This document shows positions 16,993-24,553 of a stretch of DNA of 64,000 bases, one piece after another (the first letter of the stretch is position 1; each line of letters opens with the position of its first letter). The translations under genes were made by a program, and so were the position numbers. The notes beneath the pieces were generated by a model. The model searched no databases, was not told the origin of the DNA, and saw only the letters and a program-made list of their open reading frames with translations. The DNA comes from Azospirillum sp. TSH64 (lineage in GTDB: Bacteria; Pseudomonadota; Alphaproteobacteria; Azospirillales; Azospirillaceae), in NCBI RefSeq assembly GCF_003116035.1, contig NZ_LGQW01000015.1, positions 5,530,789-5,594,788 on the forward strand, given 5' to 3'.

Positions 16993-17067
16993 ATGAAGAA
17001 GATGCCGTTCTTCCTGGTGCTCCAGTGGCGGAGATGGCGGATCGAGATCCGCCTGATCCGGCGCTAA
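16993..17067 (+). CDS. Possible 24-residue cationic peptide
   Basis: An ATG-TAA ORF of 24 codons with a near-ideal AAGGAGGAAGG ribosome-binding site. The N-terminal half is hydrophobic (MPFFLVLQW) and the C-terminal half rich in arginine (RRWRIEIRLIRR), so the peptide would be amphipathic and membrane-active or RNA-binding. It sits right after a 16-bp hairpin. A chance ORF is possible: there is no conservation evidence and no clear promoter. Confidence 0.4.
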   Translation: MKKMPFFLVLQWRRWRIEIRLIRR

Positions 17068-17163
17068 GCACTGGAAGCGTGCCGGCGGGTGCAGCAACAC
17101 GCGCCGGCCACCTCCGAAAAATATACAGCCGCGCCACCCGTTTTTCAACGCGCGGTATCGTCG

Positions 17164-17607
17164 TTACAGCAGATCCCGCAGCATCGCCACCAGCGGCACG
17201 TCGGCCGGCGGCATCGGGTAATCGCCCATCCGGTTCGGATAGACCCAGGCGAGCGTCTGCCCTTCCCGCGGCATCACGTCGCCCTCCCACACCCGGCAGA
17301 CATAGAGCGGCATCAGCAGATGGAAGCGCTCGTAGCTGTGCGACGCGAAGGTGAAGGGGGCGAGGCAGCTGGCCGCCGTGTCGATGCCCAGTTCCTCCTT
17401 CAGCTCGCGCACCAGCGCCGCTTCCGGCGTCTCCCCGGCATCGACCTTCCCGCCGGGGAATTCCCACAGGCCGGCCAGCGACTTGCCGGGCGGACGCTGG
17501 GCCAGCAGCACGCGCCCGTCGGCATCGACGAGCGCCACCGCGACGACCAGCAGAACCGGCAGCGAACCGGGTGCGGGGGTGGAGCTGGGATCGAAACAGG
17601 CGGTCAT
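17164..17607 (-). CDS. mutT: Nudix hydrolase, MutT-like (8-oxo-dGTP diphosphatase)
   Basis: 147 residues with an exact Nudix box starting at G53 (GKVDAGE, then RELKEELGI at 67-75) and the MutT-like GLWEFPGGK. It hydrolyses oxidised nucleotides such as 8-oxo-dGTP before they enter DNA. The ATG at 17607 overlaps the stop of the upstream acetyltransferase (ATGA), with GAGAGGG 6 nt upstream, so they are translated together. In Azospirillum-type genomes mutT commonly follows argJ. Confidence 0.9.
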   Translation of the reverse strand: MTACFDPSSTPAPGSLPVLLVVAVALVDADGRVLLAQRPPGKSLAGLWEFPGGKVDAGETPEAALVRELKEELGIDTAASCLAPFTFASHSYERFHLLMPLYVCRVWEGDVMPREGQTLAWVYPNRMGDYPMPPADVPLVAMLRDLL

Positions 17608-18188
17608 GCGGAACCCTCTCGGCGGGCCGGCCACTCGGCGGCGGTGATTTCGAAACAGGGCGCCGACATGCTTCGCCCGCGGGCGGGAAAGTCTTGCCGG
17701 CGTTCGCCCCGCCGCCGCAAACCGGCTTTGCGGAGCAAGGCCTGGGACGGCAGGTTGTCGGGATCGGTGGCGGCCCAGATCCGCGACAGGCCGAGCGGAC
17801 CGAAACCGATCCCCAGCATCGCGGTCACCATCTCCAGCCCATAGCCGGCGCGATGGTGCGGCGTGCCGACCCAATAGCCGATCTCGGCACCATCAGGCCG
17901 GTCAAGGTCCGGCTGCAACCCGACGCTGCCGACAGGCACGCCGTCGGAGACCCGCACCGCCAGAAAGACGAGAGCGGCGAGATCGGCATGGGCCCGCGCC
18001 GCCAGTTCCACCCAGTCATGGCCATCGGCAACCGAGTAGGGATGCGGGACCCGGGCGAGCCAGCGGGCAACCTCCCAGTCGCCGATCAGCGGCACGAAAT
18101 CCGGCACGTCCTCATGCCGGAAGGTGCGGAGCAGCAGCCGGGGCGTCGCAACGCTGCCGGGCCAGGGCTCCGCTCCGCCGCCTGTCAA
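17604..18188 (-). CDS. GNAT-family N-acetyltransferase
   Basis: 194 residues of the RimJ/RimL-like GNAT type: TPRLLLRTFRHEDVPDF at the start, GAEIGYWVGTPHHRAGYGLEM as the acetyl-CoA loop region, and NLPSQALLRKAGLRRRGE near the end. It transfers acetyl from acetyl-CoA to an unknown amine or protein N-terminus. TTG 18188 is the likely start (GGAG 8 nt upstream), 21 nt after argJ. The stop overlaps the mutT start. Confidence 0.85.
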   Translation of the reverse strand: MTGGGAEPWPGSVATPRLLLRTFRHEDVPDFVPLIGDWEVARWLARVPHPYSVADGHDWVELAARAHADLAALVFLAVRVSDGVPVGSVGLQPDLDRPDGAEIGYWVGTPHHRAGYGLEMVTAMLGIGFGPLGLSRIWAATDPDNLPSQALLRKAGLRRRGERRQDFPARGRSMSAPCFEITAAEWPARREGSA

Positions 18189-18209
18189 ACCGTCAGCTCC
18201 GCCAAGCCG

Positions 18210-19448
18210 TCAGCTCCGGTAGCTGCCGTTGATGTCGATGTAGCCGTGGGTCAGGTCGCAGGTCCACACCTTCGCCGTGCCCTTGCCGAGGCCGAGGTCG
18301 ATGTCGATGTCGACCTCCTTGCCCTTCATGTGGGCGGTGACCGGCGTCTCGTCGTAACCCGGGACTTCCATCCCCTCGGCGCAGATCAGGGTGCCGCCGA
18401 CGGTGATCCTGATCAGGTCGCGGTCGGCGCGCTCGCCGGCGCGGCCGATGGCGGCGACGATGCGGCCCCAGTTGGCGTCCTCGCCGGCGATGGCGGTCTT
18501 GACCAGCGGCGAGTTCGCCACCGTCATGCCGATCCGCTTGGCGGCGGCGTCGCTGTCGGCGCCGCGCACGGTGATGGCGATGAACTTGGTCGCGCCTTCG
18601 CCGTCACGCACCACCTGCAGGGCCAGATCGAGCAGCAGATCCTCCAGCGCGGCGCGGAACTCCGCCAGTTCGGCGGCATCGGCGCTCGCCACCGGGGCGT
18701 TGCCCGCCTTCCCCGTCGCGAACAGCAGCAGCGTGTCGCTGGTCGAGGTGTCGCCATCGACGGTCACGGCGTTGAAGGTGCGCTCGGTGAACTCCGACAG
18801 CATGTCCTGCAACGCGGTGGCGGCGATGGCGGCGTCGGTGAAGACGAAGCCCAGCATCGTCGCCATGTCCGGCGCGATCATGCCCGATCCCTTGGCAAAG
18901 CCGGCGATGGTCACCGTCGTCCCGCCGATGGTCGCGGTGCGCACCGACCCTTTCGGGAAGGTGTCGGTGGTCATGATGGCGCGGGCGGCCTTCTCCCACG
19001 CGGCCGAATCGGCGGCAAGGCTCGGGGCCATCGGCGCCAGGCACTTGCCGATGGCGTCGGCGGCCAGCGGGATGCCGATCACGCCGGTCGACGCGATATA
19101 GACCTCGTCCGGGGCGCAGCCGGCCAGCTCGGCGGCGGCGTTGACCGTCGCCTGCACGGTGGCGTCGCCCGCCTTGCCGGTGAAGGCGTTGGCGTTGCCG
19201 GCATTCACCACCACGGCGCGCGCCGACCCCTTGGGCAGGCTGTCGCGGCACCAGATCACCGGGGCCGAGCAGGTCAGCGACCGGGTCAGTACGCCCGCCA
19301 CGCTGGTGCCGGGATCCAGCACGGCCAGCAGCAGATCGTCGCGGCCCTTGTATCGGATGCCGCTGTTCGCCGTGGCGATGCGCACGCCCGCGATGGGCGG
19401 CAACGTCGGGAAGCTGGCGGGAGCCAAGGGGGAGAGGGTCGTGGCCAT
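18210..19448 (-). CDS. argJ: Bifunctional ornithine acetyltransferase / N-acetylglutamate synthase
   Basis: 412 residues. It moves acetyl from N-acetylornithine to glutamate in arginine synthesis, and may also use acetyl-CoA. The precursor cuts itself between A196 and T197 in APDMATML, making the threonine the catalytic residue of the beta chain. The GSGMIAPDMATMLGF block and the C-terminal THGYIDINGSYRS are diagnostic. It is followed by a GNAT gene and mutT in one transcript; ppiC lies upstream across a long hairpin. Confidence 0.96.
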   Translation of the reverse strand: MATTLSPLAPASFPTLPPIAGVRIATANSGIRYKGRDDLLLAVLDPGTSVAGVLTRSLTCSAPVIWCRDSLPKGSARAVVVNAGNANAFTGKAGDATVQATVNAAAELAGCAPDEVYIASTGVIGIPLAADAIGKCLAPMAPSLAADSAAWEKAARAIMTTDTFPKGSVRTATIGGTTVTIAGFAKGSGMIAPDMATMLGFVFTDAAIAATALQDMLSEFTERTFNAVTVDGDTSTSDTLLLFATGKAGNAPVASADAAELAEFRAALEDLLLDLALQVVRDGEGATKFIAITVRGADSDAAAKRIGMTVANSPLVKTAIAGEDANWGRIVAAIGRAGERADRDLIRITVGGTLICAEGMEVPGYDETPVTAHMKGKEVDIDIDLGLGKGTAKVWTCDLTHGYIDINGSYRS

Positions 19449-19510
19449 GACGGAAATTCCCGTGGTGGGGAGTGGTTGTGGCGTGGTGGAACGATGAAAA
19501 CGGCAAGGCG

Positions 19511-19568
19511 TCAGGCCCCCGCCGCCCTTTTCTCCGTCTATGCCGGGAAAAGGACGACGGGGGCCTGA
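19511..19568 (-). terminator. 22-bp intercistronic hairpin between ppiC and argJ
   Basis: The arms (about 19511-19532 and 19547-19568) form a continuous 22-bp stem in minus-strand RNA, including two G-U pairs; in plus-strand RNA the same positions would be A-C mismatches. It starts 10 nt after the ppiC stop and ends 62 nt before the argJ start. There is no T-run right after it, so it may act as a partial terminator or as an RNA stabiliser. Confidence 0.65.
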
Positions 19569-19578
19569 ATGCCGGAGC

Positions 19579-20541
19579 TTACTTCTTCGCCGGTTCCGCC
19601 GGAGCGGCAGGCGCCGGGGCCGGGGTGGCCGGAGCGGCCGCCGGCTCTTCCTTCGGCATCGGCGAGCCGTCGAGCTGGAAGGTCTCGATCTTCGCCTTGC
19701 CGCGCAGTTCCTCGACGAGCGCGGTGACCATGTCCTTCGACAGGGTCTGCTCCAGCTGCGGCTTCACCTCGTCGAGCGTCGGCTGCGGCTGGGTCCGCTT
19801 GTCCTCGACCTTGATGATGTGATAGCCGAACTGGGTCTTGACCGGCTCCTTGCTGATCTCGCCCGGCTTCATGGCGAAGGCGGCGTTGGCGAAGGGCTCG
19901 ACCATCGCGTCCTTGGTGAAGTAGCCGAGGTCGCCGCCCTGGGCCGCCGCGGCGGCGTCCTTGGACTTCTCCTTGGCCAGCTTGGCGAAATCGCCGCCCT
20001 TCTTCAGCTGGGCGATGATGGCCTTGGCCTCGTCTTCCTTCTCGACCAGGATGTGGGCGGCCTTGACCTCCTCCTGCGCCGGGTTCTCCTTCAGGTAGTC
20101 CTGATAGGCCTTGTTCAGCGCCTCGGGCGTCACGCGGGCCTTGATTTCCTTCTGGATGTAGGCGCGCTGCACCGCGCGCTCCTCGGCGCGCTTGATCTCG
20201 TCCTTCACCTCGGCCGAATCGGCCAGACCCGCCTTGTAGCCGGCCGAGGAGACCAGCTTGCCGCTGACCAGCTGGTCGATCACCGCCGGATAGATCATCT
20301 CGATCGGCATCTGCTGCACCTGCGGCGGCAGCTGCGAGACCATGCGGGTGACGTCCGACTTGTGCAGCTCCTCGCCGTTGACGCGGGCGACCACCGGATC
20401 GGCCGGAGCAGCGGCGGCGGCGGCCGGGGCCGGAGCGGCCGGCGCCGGGGTGGCGGGAGCCGGCGTCTGGGCGTGGGCGGCCAGCGCGATGCCACAGGCG
20501 GCAACCGACAGGAGCGCGGTGCGGAACACTCGTTGAACCAT
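19579..20541 (-). CDS. Periplasmic peptidyl-prolyl cis-trans isomerase, parvulin type
   Basis: 320 residues. A signal peptide (cleavage near AAHAQ) is followed by a proline/alanine-rich linker, a SurA/PrsA-like helical chaperone region (about 60-160) and a PpiC rotamase domain with AAHILVEKEDEA, GGDLGYF and TQFGYHIIKVED. It helps fold exported proteins. The C-terminal tail is again proline/alanine-rich. The ATG at 20541 places the signal peptide correctly. It is divergent from secA, which exports its likely clients. Confidence 0.9.
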   Translation of the reverse strand: MVQRVFRTALLSVAACGIALAAHAQTPAPATPAPAAPAPAAAAAAPADPVVARVNGEELHKSDVTRMVSQLPPQVQQMPIEMIYPAVIDQLVSGKLVSSAGYKAGLADSAEVKDEIKRAEERAVQRAYIQKEIKARVTPEALNKAYQDYLKENPAQEEVKAAHILVEKEDEAKAIIAQLKKGGDFAKLAKEKSKDAAAAAQGGDLGYFTKDAMVEPFANAAFAMKPGEISKEPVKTQFGYHIIKVEDKRTQPQPTLDEVKPQLEQTLSKDMVTALVEELRGKAKIETFQLDGSPMPKEEPAAAPATPAPAPAAPAEPAKK

Positions 20542-20980
20542 GGCGTGTCTGTTTCCTTCCGGCGGATGCTTCACAAATGGGCGGCCGATGGGCCGGCGCC
20601 CGTTTCGCATGGTCTGCGGCATCGGAGCCATCCGCCGCTCCGCGCCCGATTCCGCAGGGGATTAAGCATGGCTAAGCCGCGCGGGGCAAGGGTCCCCATT
20701 GTCCCGCGGCGCGGCCACCGCCCATTAGCTGTGTTCCGCCGCAGGGGATACCAGCCCCCGCCGCCGCCGGCCAACCGCCGCGGCGCTTTCTGGACGCGAA
20801 TTCATCAAACGGTCATGCCGGGCGGTCATGCCGGGCGGCCCCGCCGCCCCGCCTTGCCGTCTGCGCAAATGCCGCAACGGAGCCCCCGCCGGCCCGGTCT
20901 CGTTGACAGCGCCTTGCCATAGTCCTATGTGAGACCCGTCGATAGGCTGGCCCACATTCCGCTTTACTCCCGAGGTTTTC
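20542..20980. other. 439-bp divergent gap between ppiC and secA
   Basis: No gene supported. It holds the secA promoter (20903-20931) and a 13-bp tandem duplication, GGTCATGCCGGGC at 20811-20823 and 20824-20836. The ppiC promoter should lie in 20560-20800 but is not obvious. Confidence 0.5.
20903..20931 (+). promoter_or_regulatory. Sigma-70 type promoter of secA
   Basis: TTGACA (20903-20908), a 17-bp spacer and TATGTG (20926-20931). The -35 is perfect and the -10 weak. The predicted start near 20938 leaves a 5' leader of about 43 nt before the secA ATG. Confidence 0.6.
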
Positions 20981-23743
20981 ATGTTCGGCGCTCTCGCCCG
21001 CAAGATTTTCGGCACCGCCAACACGCGCGCGGTCAAGGCGCTGCACAAGACCGTCGCTCAGATCAACGCGCTGGAGCCGTCGGTCGCCGCGCTGTCGGAC
21101 GACCAGCTGAAGGGTCGCACCGACTGGCTGCGCGACCGGCTGGCCAAGGGCGAGACGCTGGACGACATCCTGCCGGATGCCTTCGCCACCGTGCGCGAAG
21201 CCGCCAAGCGCGTGCTGGGCCAACGCCATTTCGACGTGCAGCTGATGGGCGGCATGGTGCTGCACAGCGGCAAGATCGCCGAGATGCGCACCGGCGAAGG
21301 CAAGACGCTGGTCGCCACGCTGGCCGTCTACCTGAACGCGCTGGAAGGCAAGGGCGTCCACGTCGTCACCGTGAACGACTACCTCGCCTCGCGCGACAGC
21401 GGCTGGATGGCGCGGGTCTACGGCTTCCTCGGCCTGTCGACCGGCTGCATCGTCCATGGGCTGGACGACGACGAGCGGCGCGCCGCCTACGCCGCCGACA
21501 TCACCTACGGCACGAACAACGAGTTCGGCTTCGACTATCTGCGCGACAACATGAAGTTCCGGCTGGAGGAACTGGTCCAGCGGCCCTTCAACTTCGCCAT
21601 CGTCGACGAAGTCGACTCGATCCTGATCGACGAGGCGCGCACGCCGCTGATCATCTCCGGCCCCTCGACCGATTCGTCCGAGATGTATGTCCAGGTCGAC
21701 CGGCTGATCCCGATGCTGGTCCCTGAGGATTACGAGAAGGACGAGAAGCACCGCACCGTCAGCTTTACCGAAGCCGGCCAGGAGCATATGGAGCAGCTGC
21801 TGGCCGAGGCCGGTCTGCTGAAGTCGGGCGGGCTCTACGACATCCAGAACGTGGCGCTGGTCCACCATTCGCAGCAGGCGCTGCGCGCCCACATGCTGTT
21901 CCAGCGCGACAAGGACTACATCGTCAAGGACGACAAGGTCGTCATCATCGACGAGTTCACCGGCCGCATGATGGATGGCCGCCGCTTCTCCGAAGGCCTG
22001 CACCAGGCGCTGGAAGCCAAGGAGAAGGTGACGATCCAGCGCGAGAACCAGACGCTGGCCTCCATCACCTTCCAGAACTACTTCCGCATCTACCCGAAGC
22101 TGGCCGGCATGACCGGCACCGCGCTGACCGAGGCGGCGGAGTTCGGCGAGATCTACGGGCTGGAAGTGGTCGACATGCCGACCAACGTCCCGGTCAAGCG
22201 CATCGACCATGACGACGAGGTCTATCGCACCGCGACCGAGAAGTACCACGCGATGACCGACCTGATCGAGGACGCGCGCAAGCGCGGCCAGCCGGTCCTG
22301 GTCGGCACCACCTCGATCGAGAAGTCGGAACTGCTGTCGGAGCTGCTGAACAAGCGCGGCATCCCGCACAACGTCCTGAACGCCCGCCACCACGAGCAGG
22401 AAGCCTACATCGTGGCCCAGGCCGGCCGCGCCGGCGCGGTGACGGTCGCCACCAACATGGCCGGCCGCGGCACCGACATCCAGCTCGGCGGCAATCTCCA
22501 GATGCGGATCGAGGTCGAGCTGGCCGACGTTCCGGAAGGCCCCGAGCGCGACGCCCGCATCGCTCAGATCGAGGCCGAGATCGCGGAAGCGCGCGAGAAG
22601 GTCAAGCAGGCCGGCGGCCTCTACGTCATCGGCACCGAGCGTCACGAGAGCCGCCGCATCGACAACCAGCTGCGCGGCCGCTCCGGCCGTCAGGGCGATC
22701 CCGGCACCTCGAAGTTCTTCCTGTCGCTGGAAGACGACCTGATGCGCATCTTCGGGTCGGAGCGGATGGACAGCATGCTCCAGCGCCTCGGCCTGAAGGA
22801 GGGCGAGGCGATCATCCATCCCTGGATCAACAAGGCCCTGGAAAAGGCGCAGCAGAAGGTCGAGGCGCACCATTTCGAGGTCCGCAAGAACCTGCTGAAG
22901 TTCGACAACGTCATGAACGACCAGCGCAAGGTCGTCTACGAGCAGCGCCACGAGGTGATGGAGAGCGAGGACATCGCGGAGGAAATCCGCGAGATGCGCC
23001 ACCAGATCATCGCCAACATGGTGTCGACGGCGATCCCGGCGAACAGCTATTCCGAGCAGTGGGACATCGACGGCCTGCACGAGGCGGTCAACCGCGTGCT
23101 GGGCATGGACCTGCCGGTCCAGGAGTGGGCCAAGGAAGAGGGCATCGCCGAGCCGGAGATCGAGGAGCGCGTGCGCGAGGCCGCCGACCGCAAATATGCG
23201 GACAAGGAGGAGGCCTACGGCGCCGAGACGATGCGGCATGTCGAGAAGAGCATCCTGCTCCAGATCCTGGACCAGGAGTGGAAGGACCACCTGCTCCAGC
23301 TCGACCATCTGCGCCAGGGCATCAACCTGCGCGCCTATGCCCAGAAGGATCCGTTGAACGAGTACAAGCGCGAGGCCTTCGAGCTGTTCGACAGCATGCT
23401 GATGGCTCTGCGCGAGCAGGTCACCACCATCCTGATGCATGTCGAAATCCGCATGGCGCCGTCGCAGGAGGAGCTGTTCGCCCGCCAGATGCAGGAGATG
23501 CACGAGGGCCGCATGGACCCGGCGCTGGCGATGGCCGCCATGGGGGCAGGTGCCATGGGCACCGGTGATGGCGAAGCCCTGCCGGACGGCATGGTCCGCG
23601 CATCCTCGCCCGCTTCCTCGCTGATCGGCACGCCGGAGGACCAGCCGCTGCCGGCGGACGTGATGGAGAATACCCCGCGCAACGCCGCCTGCCCCTGCGG
23701 CTCCGGCAAGAAGTTCAAGCACTGCCACGGCCGCATGGCCTGA
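20981..23743 (+). CDS. secA: Preprotein translocase ATPase SecA
   Basis: 920 residues. The motor that pushes precursor proteins through SecYEG. Walker A RTGEGKT at about 103-109, the DEVDSILIDEARTPLIISG segment, the second nucleotide-binding domain with TNMAGRGTDIQLGGN and GRSGRQGDPG, the helical wing/scaffold, and a C-terminal SecB-binding zinc motif CPCGSGKKFKHCHG. Full length. Confidence 0.98.
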   Translation: MFGALARKIFGTANTRAVKALHKTVAQINALEPSVAALSDDQLKGRTDWLRDRLAKGETLDDILPDAFATVREAAKRVLGQRHFDVQLMGGMVLHSGKIAEMRTGEGKTLVATLAVYLNALEGKGVHVVTVNDYLASRDSGWMARVYGFLGLSTGCIVHGLDDDERRAAYAADITYGTNNEFGFDYLRDNMKFRLEELVQRPFNFAIVDEVDSILIDEARTPLIISGPSTDSSEMYVQVDRLIPMLVPEDYEKDEKHRTVSFTEAGQEHMEQLLAEAGLLKSGGLYDIQNVALVHHSQQALRAHMLFQRDKDYIVKDDKVVIIDEFTGRMMDGRRFSEGLHQALEAKEKVTIQRENQTLASITFQNYFRIYPKLAGMTGTALTEAAEFGEIYGLEVVDMPTNVPVKRIDHDDEVYRTATEKYHAMTDLIEDARKRGQPVLVGTTSIEKSELLSELLNKRGIPHNVLNARHHEQEAYIVAQAGRAGAVTVATNMAGRGTDIQLGGNLQMRIEVELADVPEGPERDARIAQIEAEIAEAREKVKQAGGLYVIGTERHESRRIDNQLRGRSGRQGDPGTSKFFLSLEDDLMRIFGSERMDSMLQRLGLKEGEAIIHPWINKALEKAQQKVEAHHFEVRKNLLKFDNVMNDQRKVVYEQRHEVMESEDIAEEIREMRHQIIANMVSTAIPANSYSEQWDIDGLHEAVNRVLGMDLPVQEWAKEEGIAEPEIEERVREAADRKYADKEEAYGAETMRHVEKSILLQILDQEWKDHLLQLDHLRQGINLRAYAQKDPLNEYKREAFELFDSMLMALREQVTTILMHVEIRMAPSQEELFARQMQEMHEGRMDPALAMAAMGAGAMGTGDGEALPDGMVRASSPASSLIGTPEDQPLPADVMENTPRNAACPCGSGKKFKHCHGRMA

Positions 23744-23755
23744 GGGCTGTTCGGC

Positions 23756-23776
23756 GGGGGGCCTGCGGGCTCCCCC
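23756..23776 (+). terminator. GC hairpin after secA
   Basis: GGGGGGCC and GGCTCCCCC pair (one G-T) about 12 nt after the secA stop. No T-run, so confidence is limited. Confidence 0.4.
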
Positions 23777-23842
23777 ACCCTTCATGAAACCATCCTTGCC
23801 CCACCCCGTTTCCCTTGCGTGACCACGGAGAAACGGGACGCC

Positions 23843-24328
23843 ATGTTCGAAGAGTTCAAGAAATTCATCAGCCGCGGCAATGTTGTGGAGCTGGCGGTCG
23901 GCATCATCATCGGTGCCGCCTTTACGGGGATCGTCAATTCCCTGGTCAAGGATATCCTGATGCCGCCCATCGGCTGGGTCATGGGCGGCATCGACTTCTC
24001 CAACTATTTCTTCAGCCTGTCCGGCGACCGGTTCGATTCGCTCCAGGCTGCCGAACAGGCGGGTGCGGCCACCGTCAACTATGGCCGCTTCATCAACGCC
24101 TGCATCAATTTCCTGATCGTGTCGGGCGCCCTGTTCCTGATCGTCCGGCAGGTCAACCGGCTGCACATCCTGCACAAGGAAACGCTTAAGACCCCGCCGC
24201 GGCAGGAACAGCTGTTGGAGGAAATCCGCGACGCCCTGCGCGCCCAGGCGAACGACCGGGCGAACGACCGGGCCGGCACTCAGCCCACCCCCCGGCCCGC
24301 CGCCCCGCCCGCCGACCGCTCTCCCTGA
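23843..24328 (+). CDS. mscL: Large-conductance mechanosensitive channel
   Basis: 161 residues. A pore that opens on membrane stretch and releases solutes in osmotic down-shock. The N-terminal FEEFKKFISRGNVVELAVGI and GAAFTGIVNSLVKDILMPP are the conserved TM1 region; TM2 is about NACINFLIVSGALFLIV. ATG 23843 fits the family start better than an in-frame GTG at 23819. The C-terminal tail is longer and proline-rich, with a duplicated ANDR. Confidence 0.95.
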   Translation: MFEEFKKFISRGNVVELAVGIIIGAAFTGIVNSLVKDILMPPIGWVMGGIDFSNYFFSLSGDRFDSLQAAEQAGAATVNYGRFINACINFLIVSGALFLIVRQVNRLHILHKETLKTPPRQEQLLEEIRDALRAQANDRANDRAGTQPTPRPAAPPADRSP

Positions 24329-24553
24329 CCTCCTGGCGGGCGCGTCCGCGGGCTGCCATCGCTGCGGGAGCTTGTCACAAGCGCGCGAGAACCCTTCGTT
24401 GCCGCAGCCTGTCGAACGGGTTACCCTCTTGGATAAGCTGGCGATGGCGGTGAGGAGATGGCCTCACACGCCTGCGCTGTCCATGACCTCGGCAAGGGCC
24501 ATGTCCATGTCCGCCATGCGCTGTCCATCGACTGTTCCGCCCGGGGCACCTCC

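Noticed and set aside
20813..24175. 1120-codon minus-strand open frame opposite secA and mscL
   Set aside because: Shadow of secA/mscL; its translation is low-complexity (leucine, valine, aspartate, histidine, glutamine) with no family features.
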